Below are positions 1 through 7,560 of a DNA stretch of 64,000 nucleotides, piece after piece (position 1 is the first letter of the stretch; the number at the start of each line of letters is the position of its first letter). The position numbers were made by a program, and so were the translations under genes. Location: the NCBI GenBank assembly GCA_017935065.1, contig JAGBIF010000046.1:1-64000 (forward strand), read 5' to 3'. Below the pieces are notes generated by a model that saw nothing but the letters and a program-made list of their open reading frames with translations, did no database searches and was not told the DNA's origin. The DNA is from Clostridia bacterium. Its GTDB lineage: Bacteria; Bacillota; Clostridia; Oscillospirales; CAG-272.

Positions 1-27
1 GCCTCTCACGCTCGAAGGCATTTCATT

Positions 28-152
28 GCCAAAGCCCGACCGAATTTTCGGTATCGCCTTTTGGCGACAAAACGCGCGCTGAATTGCGTTTTGTGAAAAT
101 TCATAGCAAGGCAAACCAAAAGTCCGACTTTTGTTTATAGCGAGAGCCTTGC
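28..152. repeat. Composite hairpin repeat R2, copy A
   Basis: About 125 bp that recur at 37197-37318 with roughly 85% identity by eye. It consists of successive short inverted repeats: CCGAA/TTCGG (40-51), TCGCC/GGCGA (53-66), CAAAACGC/GCGTTTTG (68-93) and AAAGT/ACTTT. Where the two copies differ, several stems still pair: TCGCC-tttt-GGCGA here is TCGC-cata-GCGA in the other copy. No coding frame with a recognisable product crosses it. The window starts inside this repeat block, so its left boundary is unknown. Confidence 0.75.
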
Positions 153-154
153 TT

Positions 155-280
155 CTACTCATCCACCGCAAGCGGTCCCCCTTGTCTCGTCTGCGGACTC
201 GGTCCAGTTTTGGCTCTAACAATCCAGTGGATTGTTATTCACTACCAAAACTGCCGCTTCGCTACCTCACAAGGGAAGGC
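155..280. repeat. R1-type repeat with nested hairpins
   Basis: The first 29 nt (155-183, ACTCATCCACCGCAAGCGG and flanks) are identical to the right arm of the MITE-like element at 31208-31236, and both end in an ACAAGGGAAGG motif (here 269-279). Between them lies a nested palindrome: CAGTTTTGG (205-213) pairs with CCAAAACTG (245-253) and encloses AACAATCCA (218-226) pairing with TGGATTGTT (228-236). It appears to be a relative of the 31 kb element with different internal stems. No gene is visible in it. Confidence 0.65.
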
Positions 281-309
281 ATATTCCTCTCGCCCCTGCA
301 ACCCTTCTC

Positions 310-420
310 GTTGACACCCTGTGTCAACATATCGAATTGCGAAGCAATATATCGAGTGCGAAGCACATATCGAATTTGCTTTGCCTGCAAAGCAAATATA
401 TCACGCCTTGCTTGCAAGGC
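310..420. repeat. Hairpin array R3, copy A (five hairpins, 7-nt separators)
   Basis: Five consecutive palindromes with unrelated stems: 310-328 (GTTGACAC stem), 336-348 (ATTGC-gaa-GCAAT), 356-366 (GTGC-gaa-GCAC), 374-397 (ATTTGCTTTGC arms) and 405-420 (GCCTTGC-tt-GCAAGGC). They are joined by separators of exactly 7 nt: ATATCGA (329-335, 349-355, 367-373) and ATATCAC (398-404). The last hairpin ends 7 nt before the AGGAGGT ribosome site of the gene starting at 437. A second array of the same design lies at 37323-37440 and shares only its last hairpin. Confidence 0.8.
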
Positions 421-436
421 ATACTCAGGAGGTCTT

Positions 437-1396
437 ATGCATCCCGTTTTTATTGTTTTAATTTCTTTAGCGGCGCTTTTGCTTCTCTTTTTTGCCGCGA
501 CCTATATTCCCTATCTTATGACCTTTCACAGGCCGCGAGGTAGGAAATATACCCGCCCCGAGGACGGTCTTGAAAAAGAAGGATACCGTCAGTTCAGCGA
601 GATATCTATGAAGCTTATAGAGGATATACGCTCACGCGAATTTGAGAGCGTATATGTTAGGACGCAAGACGGGCTTACTCTGCACGCAAGATACTACCAC
701 GTCGAGGACGGGCGACCTGTCGCAATACAGTGTCACGGCTATAAGAGCACCCCTATGCGCGATTTCTCGGGCGGTGCCGTGATGACTATGGATATGGGCT
801 TCAACGTGCTTCTGATTGAGCAGCGCGCTCACGAGGAAAGCGACGGAAGCACTATTTGCTTTGGCGAGAAGGAAAGATACGACCTTCTTTTATGGATTGA
901 TTATATTACGAAGCGCTTTGGCGGCGATACGAAAATTATGCTCTACGGAATATCTATGGGCGCGGCTACCGTTATTCTCGCTTCGGCACTTGAGCTTCCT
1001 GCTAACGTGCTTGGCGCGGTTGCGGACTGTCCTTATTCAAGCGCAAGAGAGATTATCAAAAATACCATCCGAGGAATGAAGCTTCCAAGCGGTCCGCTTT
1101 ATCCACTGGTTCGGCTCGGAGGCATTCTGTACGGCAAGACCGACCCCGAGCGCGCCGACGTGGTTAAGGCTGCAAGAGAGCATAAAATACCGATACTTCT
1201 TATACACGGCGAGGGCGACACCTTCGTGCCCTGCGATATGAGCAGAAAAATCTACGAGGGGCTAAAAGACGACGGGCTTTGCTCGCTCAACACCTTCCCG
1301 AATGCCGAGCACGGAATTAGCTATCTTCACGATACAGAAAGATACATAGCTCTCGTGCGTGAATTTGTCACAAGGCTCGGTGCAATAGAGAAATAA
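437..1396 (+). CDS. Alpha/beta hydrolase with N-terminal membrane anchor
   Basis: A 319-residue alpha/beta-hydrolase-fold protein. Residues 5-27 form one hydrophobic segment (membrane anchor or uncleaved signal), followed by basic residues, so the catalytic domain is probably outside the membrane face. The nucleophile elbow GISMG puts Ser at 173; Asp261 (HGEGD) and His292 (NAEHG) complete a plausible triad, and HGYKS near residue 98 fits the oxyanion loop. Similar proteins are annotated as S9-like or BAAT/acyl-CoA-thioesterase-like hydrolases; the substrate cannot be inferred. ATG 437 is chosen because AGGAGGT lies at 427-433; the frame stays open upstream only because hairpin repeats there lack stops. 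A hairpin abuts the ribosome site. Confidence 0.85.
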   Translation: MHPVFIVLISLAALLLLFFAATYIPYLMTFHRPRGRKYTRPEDGLEKEGYRQFSEISMKLIEDIRSREFESVYVRTQDGLTLHARYYHVEDGRPVAIQCHGYKSTPMRDFSGGAVMTMDMGFNVLLIEQRAHEESDGSTICFGEKERYDLLLWIDYITKRFGGDTKIMLYGISMGAATVILASALELPANVLGAVADCPYSSAREIIKNTIRGMKLPSGPLYPLVRLGGILYGKTDPERADVVKAAREHKIPILLIHGEGDTFVPCDMSRKIYEGLKDDGLCSLNTFPNAEHGISYLHDTERYIALVREFVTRLGAIEK

Positions 1397-1537
1397 GTAA
1401 ACTATTATTTATATTTTAACGAATTTACAAATTAAAAGCAGGCGGCAGGAATTTGCGTTCGGTGTCAAATATATGTTTTTTCATCAGTGCTAATTCACCG
1501 CCCGCATACCAGTCACACTCAAGAAGGAGACCACAAA

Positions 1538-4435
1538 ATGAAGTGCGGAGAGATTATACACGGCTTTAAAATAGAAAGCGAAAGAGAGCTTGCCGATTTT
1601 GGCGCAAGGCTCTTTATCGGAAGGCATATAAAAAGCGGTGCCACTCTAATTTTCATCGACAGAGAGGACACGAACAAGACCTTCTCAATAACCTTCAAGA
1701 CGGTACCGACCGACAGCACGGGTGTCTTTCATATTCTTGAGCATTCGGTGCTGTGCGGCTCACGCAAATTCCCTGTAAAGGAGCCGTTTGTCGATTTGCT
1801 CAAGTCATCGCTCAACACCTTCCTTAACGCCTTTACCTTCCCCGATAAGACGATGTATCCCGTAAGCTCAAGGTGCGACAAGGACTTCCTTAATCTTATT
1901 GACGTCTATATGGACGCGGTGCTTCATCCGATGGCACTCGAGAAGCCCGAGATATTCTATCAGGAGGGCTGGCACTATGAGCTTCACGAGGGCGAGAGTG
2001 AGCTTTCCTACAAGGGTGTCGTGCTTAATGAAATGAAGGGTGCCTACTCATCGGTCGAGGACCTTGAGGGCGAGTATCTTACGAGGCTCACCTACCGCGG
2101 TACGCCCTACGAATACGATTCGGGCGGAGACCCCGACAAAATAGTTACTCTTACCTACGAGGACTTCTGCCAGGCGCACGCGAAATTCTATCATCCCTCA
2201 AACTCTACCGTATTCCTTGACGGCTCGGTTGACCTTGACGCAACGCTTGCGCTCATTGACGGATATCTCAGCGAGTACGAGGCTCAGGCGCCGATTGCCG
2301 AAATACCCTCGCCTGCCCTCATCGGTGAGCAATCGCTCGTTGCCGAGTATGAAATCGCAGAGGGTGAGAGCGAGGGGGGGCGGGAGCGCGTGTCGCTTTC
2401 CTTCCCCACCTTCAGCTACTCGGAAAAGAAAAAGCACTCTGCCGTGATGCTCGCGCTTGAAGCAATAGCGGGCACGAACGAGGCACCCCTCAAGAAGGCA
2501 ATTCTCGACGCGGGGCTTTGCGACAGCGTACAGATCTACCCCTATGATGGGGTAAAGGACAACTCGGTGTCGGTCACCTTCAGGAACGTAAGATCCGAGG
2601 ACAGAGAGCGCGTGAGCGAGCTTTTCCTCACCAAGCTTGCACAAATCCTTGACGAGGGACTTGACAGAGATAAGCTTGCCGCGGAGATAGGCCGCTTTAA
2701 ATTCAAGACGAGAGACGTCTCGGGCGGCGGCTATCCGCTCGGTATAGCGCTTTCTATTGCCGCGATGGAGGCTGTGCTTTACGGCGGCGATGCCTACGAT
2801 GCGCTAAGTCTTTGCGAGGTCGGCTCTTATCTTGACGGTCTATATAATGCCGAGGGCGGCTTTGAGAAGCTTCTCAAGGAGGTATTCTTAAGCCCCCGCT
2901 ATTTCGCGAGGCTCACCCTTACCCCGTCATCAACCCTCGGTCAGAGGCGTGACGAGCAGACGAGGCAGGCGTTAGCGACAGCGTACGATGCTATGAGCGA
3001 CAGTCAAAGACGCGAGATTATAGCCAGGACAGCAAGAATTGAGGATTGGCAAAGGAGCGAGGACAGCGACGAGGCGAGGGCAACTCTGCCGAAGCTTACA
3101 CTCGATGACGTTCCGAAGGATGCCGAGCTTTTGCCTACAACTGTTTACAATATATCGGGAAATACTATTCTTCACACCGACTTCCCCTCTCGCGGAATTA
3201 CCCATTTAAACCTTTTGTTTGATGTGTCCGAGCTTACGGGCGATGAGCTTTTCCGCCTGGCGCTTCTGCTTGATTTGCTTGAGAACGTTGACACCGAGCA
3301 TCACTCGGCATCAGACCTTCAAACGCTCGTCAAGGCAAAGCTGGGACGCTTTTCGTCATCTGCCGTCATACTCAGTAAGGCAGGCGAGCCAAAAGCTTAC
3401 GCAAGGATATCCGCAAGCATGCTTGACGAGAGCAAGGCACCGTCGGCAGAGCTTATTTCCGAGATTATTCTAAAATCAAAATTTGACGGCTATGACTCTG
3501 TATCAAAGTTCATTCGCCAAGCCTACGTTGACACGCGAGATGCTATGTCAGCATCGGGACATACGGTTGCGCTCTCGCGCGCATCCTCTTACGTCAGCGC
3601 CGAGGGCGCCGTGGGTGAGTACGTTGACGGAATTGAGTACTACAAGCTTATAAAAGCGCTTGATAGGAGCTACGCTTCGAGAAAAGAGAGACTTGCAGAG
3701 GAGCTGTCGGCTCTCGCCGCGCGCGTCTTTACAAGAGAGCGGCTTCTGATTTCCTATGTCGGTGAGCGCGATGACCTTTATATCGGCAGTCTTATCTCGG
3801 CATTTCCAAGCTCGGGCATAAGCGCGGTAGGACGTTCGCCTATAAGTCCCTTCGGAAATCTTAACGAGGGTATTCAGGTTCCCGCGCAGGTATCCTTTGC
3901 CTCCAAGGTCGGTATGGCGCTCGAGGCAGGCGAGACGCTTCACGGGGCATACGCGGTGGTAAGAAACATTCTCTCGTACGGTTACCTATGGAACGAGATA
4001 CGCGTTCAGGGCGGTGCCTACGGGGCAGGCTTTATTCAGCGTATGGGCGGTACGGTGGGCTTTTACACCTATCGCGACCCGAGCGCGTCAAGGTCTATAG
4101 AAAAATTCACCCACGCATCCGATTACCTAAGAGAGATAGCCGCATCGGGCGAGCCGCTTGATGAGTATATTATCGGCGCTATCAGTGAGTACGATCCGCT
4201 ATATACCGCGCTTTCGGCAGGCACCTTTGCGTTCACAAGATATCTTCGCGGTGAGAGCGACGAGAGCATAAGAGAGCGCCGCCGACAGATACTCTCCTGC
4301 ACGCAGGATGAGCTTCGCCTTATCGCGCAACGAATTGACGAGGTTATGGCGGATGGCGGTGTCTGCGTTGTGGGCGGAAAGGAAACGCTCGCCCGATGCG
4401 GGGACAGTCTTAAGAGTATAGTTGAAATCGTATAA
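1538..4435 (+). CDS. M16C family zinc metallopeptidase (presequence-protease-like)
   Basis: A 965-residue peptidase of the insulinase superfamily, subfamily M16C (PreP/Cym1-like), which degrades short unstructured peptides inside a closed two-half chamber. The inverted zinc motif HxxEH is seen as HILEH with His65, Glu68 and His69, and the length suits a fused two-half M16C enzyme. The second half lacks the motif, as expected for the inactive half. No signal peptide is visible, so it is probably cytoplasmic. ATG 1538 is preferred because AAGGAGA at 1524-1530 precedes it at proper spacing; a GTG at 1487 in frame has no ribosome site. The HAD gene follows after 45 nt and may be co-transcribed. 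Confidence 0.92.
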   Translation: MKCGEIIHGFKIESERELADFGARLFIGRHIKSGATLIFIDREDTNKTFSITFKTVPTDSTGVFHILEHSVLCGSRKFPVKEPFVDLLKSSLNTFLNAFTFPDKTMYPVSSRCDKDFLNLIDVYMDAVLHPMALEKPEIFYQEGWHYELHEGESELSYKGVVLNEMKGAYSSVEDLEGEYLTRLTYRGTPYEYDSGGDPDKIVTLTYEDFCQAHAKFYHPSNSTVFLDGSVDLDATLALIDGYLSEYEAQAPIAEIPSPALIGEQSLVAEYEIAEGESEGGRERVSLSFPTFSYSEKKKHSAVMLALEAIAGTNEAPLKKAILDAGLCDSVQIYPYDGVKDNSVSVTFRNVRSEDRERVSELFLTKLAQILDEGLDRDKLAAEIGRFKFKTRDVSGGGYPLGIALSIAAMEAVLYGGDAYDALSLCEVGSYLDGLYNAEGGFEKLLKEVFLSPRYFARLTLTPSSTLGQRRDEQTRQALATAYDAMSDSQRREIIARTARIEDWQRSEDSDEARATLPKLTLDDVPKDAELLPTTVYNISGNTILHTDFPSRGITHLNLLFDVSELTGDELFRLALLLDLLENVDTEHHSASDLQTLVKAKLGRFSSSAVILSKAGEPKAYARISASMLDESKAPSAELISEIILKSKFDGYDSVSKFIRQAYVDTRDAMSASGHTVALSRASSYVSAEGAVGEYVDGIEYYKLIKALDRSYASRKERLAEELSALAARVFTRERLLISYVGERDDLYIGSLISAFPSSGISAVGRSPISPFGNLNEGIQVPAQVSFASKVGMALEAGETLHGAYAVVRNILSYGYLWNEIRVQGGAYGAGFIQRMGGTVGFYTYRDPSASRSIEKFTHASDYLREIAASGEPLDEYIIGAISEYDPLYTALSAGTFAFTRYLRGESDESIRERRRQILSCTQDELRLIAQRIDEVMADGGVCVVGGKETLARCGDSLKSIVEIV

Positions 4436-4480
4436 ATATCTATCATATATCATTTTAAACAGGCAGAGGGGCAACGAGCT

Positions 4481-5152
4481 ATGAAAATAAAGGGCGCGAT
4501 ATTTGACTGTGACGGAACACTTGTCAATTCGCTTCATTTCTGGGATATTTTTTACAATAAAATAAGCGAGAGGTTCTTCGGCGGCGCACCGTTCTCGGTA
4601 GAGAGCGCCGACGATAAGGCCATGAGAACACAGCCGATAAGCTTCCTAGCCTCGCTTCTTCACGAAAAGTACGGTGTAGGCGACAGCCCTCGGGCGGTGG
4701 CGGATTTCACAAACGAACTGTTCGTATGGTTTTATAGCGAGGAGGTGGACCTGAAGGCGGGCGTAAAAGAGCTTCTTTCGCACCTTAAGAAAAACGGCAT
4801 CCCTATGTGCATCGCAACCGCATCCGAGGCCTCGCTTATCAGGATAGCACTTGAAAAGCACGGGGTTATGGACTGCTTCGGCGGGATCGTCGACTGCTCG
4901 TCGGTAGGGCGCGGAAAGGATGCGCCCGACGTGTTTTTCGCGGCTGAAAAATTCCTCGGCACACCGCACGGCGCAACCTGGGTATTTGAGGACTCGCTTC
5001 TCGCTATGCAGACGGCAAAGAGCGCGGGCTTCCCCGTCGTCGGTATATACGACAGCCACACCTTCGGTCAGGATACAGCGCGCACGCTGTGCGACGTGTA
5101 CGTTGACGACGGTCACTCGCTCGATGAGCTTATCTATAAGCTTGAGGTATAG
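4481..5152 (+). CDS. HAD-superfamily phosphatase (phosphoglycolate phosphatase / beta-phosphoglucomutase-like)
   Basis: A 223-residue haloacid-dehalogenase-type hydrolase. Motif I FDCDGTL gives the nucleophile Asp9 and acid/base Asp11; a helical cap follows (about 16-80); motif II is the Thr of IATASE (about residue 112); the Lys is in GRGKDAPD; and the Asp of FEDSLLAM is motif IV. This is the subfamily IA layout of PGP, beta-PGM and pyrophosphatase relatives; the substrate is not inferable. It follows the peptidase by 45 nt and ends before a strong intrinsic terminator, so it is the last gene of that unit. Confidence 0.85.
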   Translation: MKIKGAIFDCDGTLVNSLHFWDIFYNKISERFFGGAPFSVESADDKAMRTQPISFLASLLHEKYGVGDSPRAVADFTNELFVWFYSEEVDLKAGVKELLSHLKKNGIPMCIATASEASLIRIALEKHGVMDCFGGIVDCSSVGRGKDAPDVFFAAEKFLGTPHGATWVFEDSLLAMQTAKSAGFPVVGIYDSHTFGQDTARTLCDVYVDDGHSLDELIYKLEV

Positions 5153-5254
5153 ATAAATACTGCTCACTGGGACAGTGGCTTACACCGCGGGTAGCGCCTC
5201 TTGACTGTGGCACAAGCCCCGCCGCGTATCCCCGCCGTCTCGGTATAAAAAGCA

Positions 5255-5297
5255 GAGAGCCTGTGGCACACTCGGCATCACAGGCTCTCGTTTTTTT
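5255..5297 (+). terminator. Rho-independent terminator after the HAD gene
   Basis: A perfect 11-bp stem, GAGAGCCTGTG (5255-5265) with CACAGGCTCTC (5279-5289), a 13-nt loop, then G and seven T. It lies about 100 bp downstream of the HAD gene. The convergent gene on the minus strand ends at 5313. Confidence 0.85.
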
Positions 5298-5312
5298 CAT
5301 TTGCGTGTTTAA

Positions 5313-6041
5313 TTACTTTTTCTTCTTGCTCTCTATCATCTGCTTATACATCTCGGGGGTAATGGTTCCCTTTTCGAGAAGAGCGTCAAGACGGGCAACC
5401 TCGGTGGGATCCACACCGCTTGTATCAACCGCAACCTTGGGTTTTGCGGGCTTCGCGGGCTTAACTGCCTTTGCAGGCTTTGCGGGCTTCGCTGCGGGTG
5501 CGGGCGCTGCCGCGGGTGCGGGTGCTGCCGCGGGTGCGGGTGCTGCCGCAGGTGCGGGTGCTGCCGCGGGTGCAGGTGCTGCCACGGGTGCGGGTGCCGC
5601 AGCGGGTGCGGGCGCTGCCGCGGGTGCGGGTGCCGCATAATACGCGGGAGCAGAAAGATTTACATTCTCAATTATCTCGCTGACGCCTGCTATAATCTGC
5701 TCGGGTGCGGAGGTTACCTCGTCGTATGCGTCGCCGCCGATGTATTTGACGAGCGCGCCGTTGTCCCCGCCGTAAAGCTTGTTTCTTATAAGCTTCATAT
5801 CACAGACAGCCGAGCCGAGCACCTTGAGTACCGAGAGAATAATGAACATAGCAAGGATAAATACGACAGGGCCGCCCGCCGCAATTCCTATGCCTATGTA
5901 GAGGCTGTCCTCTCCTTGGCCTAACATAAAAATAACTCCGACAGCAATACTTCCCGCCGCAAGAGCGCAGCAAAGTATGATGGTTATGACCTTAAGGAAG
6001 GTCAGGTTTTTTGAAAAGGTCTGATCATTTTTTAAGAACAT
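5313..6041 (-). CDS. Two-TM protein with Ala-Pro repeat and C-terminal SHOCT-like motif
   Basis: A 242-residue protein of unknown function. Two hydrophobic segments (about 15-42 and 48-80) are followed by a soluble stretch, then eight copies of a six-residue AAPAPA unit (about 136-183), a Lys/Pro/Ala linker and a short C-terminal helix around residues 213-238 (VARLDALLEKGTITPEMYKQ) that resembles a SHOCT motif. The repeat and linker probably form an extended spacer between membrane and SHOCT helix. An AGGAGG ribosome site precedes the ATG and a sigma-A-type promoter lies at 6071-6100. It is a single-gene unit facing the HAD gene and divergent from the his operon. Confidence 0.75.
   Translation of the reverse strand: MFLKNDQTFSKNLTFLKVITIILCCALAAGSIAVGVIFMLGQGEDSLYIGIGIAAGGPVVFILAMFIILSVLKVLGSAVCDMKLIRNKLYGGDNGALVKYIGGDAYDEVTSAPEQIIAGVSEIIENVNLSAPAYYAAPAPAAAPAPAAAPAPVAAPAPAAAPAPAAAPAPAAAPAPAAAPAPAAKPAKPAKAVKPAKPAKPKVAVDTSGVDPTEVARLDALLEKGTITPEMYKQMIESKKKK
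5494..5637. repeat. 18-bp tandem repeat, eight units, coding for AAPAPA
   Basis: Eight near-perfect 18-bp units within the minus-strand gene at 5313-6041, encoding AAPAPA; one unit carries Val for Ala. The run is GC-rich and opens long spurious frames on the opposite strand. Copy number is likely to vary between strains. Confidence 0.85.
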
Positions 6042-6070
6042 CGTGAACGCCTCCTAAATAATATATGAAT

Positions 6071-6100
6071 ATTTTACCACAGATCCGTCTGTCTTGTCAA
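6071..6100 (-). promoter_or_regulatory. Sigma-A-type promoter for the AP-repeat membrane protein
   Basis: On the minus strand TTGACA (6095-6100) and TAAAAT (6071-6076) are separated by 18 nt, about 30 bp upstream of the ATG at 6041. Confidence 0.65.
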
Positions 6101-6213
6101 TACGCAAGGCTCTGTAAACTTTAACAAAATACATACTGTCTTTTTGATAAAATCTGCTAAATCATCCCCCGTTCCGAGGCTGTTAAATTTTTTAAATATT
6201 TTTGTTTTTCCTA

Positions 6214-6242
6214 TTGACTTTACCGCTTTAGTGTGCTAAAAT
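6214..6242 (+). promoter_or_regulatory. Sigma-A-type promoter of the histidine operon
   Basis: TTGACT (6214-6219), a 17-nt spacer and TAAAAT (6237-6242), about 84 bp upstream of the first gene at 6326. No other good promoter was seen between here and 14680, consistent with a single his transcript. Confidence 0.7.
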
Positions 6243-6250
6243 GTATAGCA
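6234..6250. promoter_or_regulatory. Candidate operator palindrome over the his -10 box
   Basis: TGCTA (6234-6238) and TAGCA (6246-6250) form a 17-bp interrupted palindrome that covers the -10 hexamer. The first gene of the operon encodes a TrpR-type DNA-binding protein, so this is a natural candidate binding site for autoregulation. The link is inference. Confidence 0.4.
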
Positions 6251-6263
6251 TATAAATTCAAGC

Positions 6264-6298
6264 AATCCGCCTCTGCGTCCCCGTTTTGACGGCGGATT
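6264..6298 (+). promoter_or_regulatory. Leader hairpin in the his operon 5' UTR
   Basis: A perfect 8-bp inverted repeat, AATCCGCC (6264-6271) with GGCGGATT (6291-6298), around a 19-nt loop, lies in the untranslated leader 27 bp before the first ATG. It could be an RNA stem or a second operator. No T-run follows, so it is not a simple terminator, and no T-box consensus is visible. Confidence 0.35.
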
Positions 6299-6325
6299 AT
6301 AAGAAATCCCCGAAAGGATGGTATT

Positions 6326-6622
6326 ATGAACGGTTTTTCAATAGAGCATTTTGATAAGCTTTTCCTTGCGATACTTAAGCTTAAGACGGTAGACGAATGC
6401 CGACTTTTCTTTGAGGATATATGCACTGTAAGAGAGCTTGACGCAATCTCACAGCGCCTTGATGTCGCGAGAATGCTTAAGGCGGGCGAGAATTATCGCA
6501 ACATTTCCGAGTATACGGGCGCATCGACCACCACGATAAGCCGTGTGAACAAGTGTCTGCTTTACGGCAAGGGCGGCTACGAAACGGTGCTTTCAAGGGA
6601 GGATGATGACGATGAGAGCTGA
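6326..6622 (+). CDS. yerC: YerC/YecD-family TrpR-like transcriptional regulator
   Basis: A 98-residue all-helical protein of the TrpR-related YerC/YecD family. The core (about 33-80) runs from LRELDAISQRL through the helix-turn-helix region NISEYTGASTTTISRVN to CLLYGKGGYE, typical of this family. As the first gene of the histidine operon, with a palindrome over its own promoter, it is probably the operon's repressor, sensing histidine or a pathway intermediate; such a role has been proposed for TrpR-family proteins linked to his genes in Firmicutes. Its end overlaps the start region of hisZ. The ribosome site is GAAAGGA just upstream of the ATG. Confidence 0.88.
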   Translation: MNGFSIEHFDKLFLAILKLKTVDECRLFFEDICTVRELDAISQRLDVARMLKAGENYRNISEYTGASTTTISRVNKCLLYGKGGYETVLSREDDDDES

Positions 6623-7541
6623 TGATATTCTTAACACTCTCACTAAAAAGGAGCTTGCCGTATTCAAGCTTCGCGCGCTATACACCGCAAGCGGATATTC
6701 GCGCTACAAGATGAGCAAGTTTGAGGAATACGACCTTTACGCTAAGAACAAGGACTTCCTTCCCACCGAGGACATTATAACCTTTAAGGACGGTCAGCGC
6801 CTTCTTGCGCTTAAGCCCGACGTTACCCTTTCGATTATAAAGAGCTGCCAGGACAGACTTCACGGTGTGAGCAAGCTCTGCTACAACGAGAGCGTCTACC
6901 GTCCGCAAAACGGCGGTCAGTTCAAGGAAATAACACAGGTCGGCATTGAGTGTCTCGGCGAGGTCTGTGAGAGCGAGGTTGCCGAGGTCATAGGTCTTGC
7001 GGGCGCAAGCCTCGCGGGCATAACCGACACCTACGCGCTCGAGATATCAAGTCTTGACATAATATCGGCAATGCTTGATAGGCTTCCTCTGTCCTATCAG
7101 GGCAGAAAGAAAATGCTTGAGTGTATTGCCGACAAAAGCGAGGGAGGCATCTTCGACGTTGCCCGCGATGAGGCGATCTTAAGTGACAGGCTCGAGCCTA
7201 TAACCGCGCTTATCTCTATCTACGGGGCACCCGCCGAGGTAAGGCCGAGTCTTCTCGCGCTTAAGACCGAGGGGGCTGTCGGCGAGGCTATTGATAGCTT
7301 TATTTCACTTCTCGACACGCTTGACGGGGGCGAGGTAGGCAGGCATCTTTTCGTGGATTTCTCGGCGCTCGGCAATATGAAGTATTACAACGGCGTTGCC
7401 TTCAAGGGCTATATAAGGGGAATACCCAAGTGCGTTTTGTCGGGCGGTCAGTACGACAGGCTTCTTGCCCGTATGAGAAAAAATATGCGCGGTGTAGGCT
7501 TCGCATTTTATCTTGACGAGCTTGATATGCTTCCCGAATAA
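6612..7541 (+). CDS. hisZ: ATP phosphoribosyltransferase regulatory subunit HisZ
   Basis: About 309 residues, a catalytically dead paralogue of histidyl-tRNA synthetase that activates the short form of HisG and confers histidine feedback inhibition. Class II synthetase core features are visible (FEEYDLY, LLALKPDVTLSI, YNESVYRPQ, ITQVGIECLGE), ending at RGVGFAFYLDELDML with no anticodon-binding domain, as in HisZ. ATG 6612 is preferred because the ribosome site AAGGGAGG (6595-6602) touches the ATGs at 6603 and 6606 but is 9 nt from 6612. The gene overlaps the yerC 3' end by 11 nt and is followed by short-form hisG, its obligate partner. Confidence 0.9.
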   Translation: MRADDILNTLTKKELAVFKLRALYTASGYSRYKMSKFEEYDLYAKNKDFLPTEDIITFKDGQRLLALKPDVTLSIIKSCQDRLHGVSKLCYNESVYRPQNGGQFKEITQVGIECLGEVCESEVAEVIGLAGASLAGITDTYALEISSLDIISAMLDRLPLSYQGRKKMLECIADKSEGGIFDVARDEAILSDRLEPITALISIYGAPAEVRPSLLALKTEGAVGEAIDSFISLLDTLDGGEVGRHLFVDFSALGNMKYYNGVAFKGYIRGIPKCVLSGGQYDRLLARMRKNMRGVGFAFYLDELDMLPE

Positions 7542-7560
7542 GTGTTGAGAGGTGGCTATA

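Noticed and set aside
310..420. Hairpin array considered as a CRISPR array
   Set aside because: The constant part is only 7 nt and the variable part is self-complementary, unlike repeat-spacer organisation.
131..436. Extended N-terminus for the alpha/beta hydrolase
   Set aside because: The frame is open through the repeats but reads through hairpin DNA; a strong ribosome site and a typical anchor start at 437.
5263..5640. Plus-strand frame rich in Ala-Gly opposite the AP repeat
   Set aside because: It is the complement of a GC-rich 18-bp repeat in a real minus-strand gene; its start lies inside the terminator hairpin.
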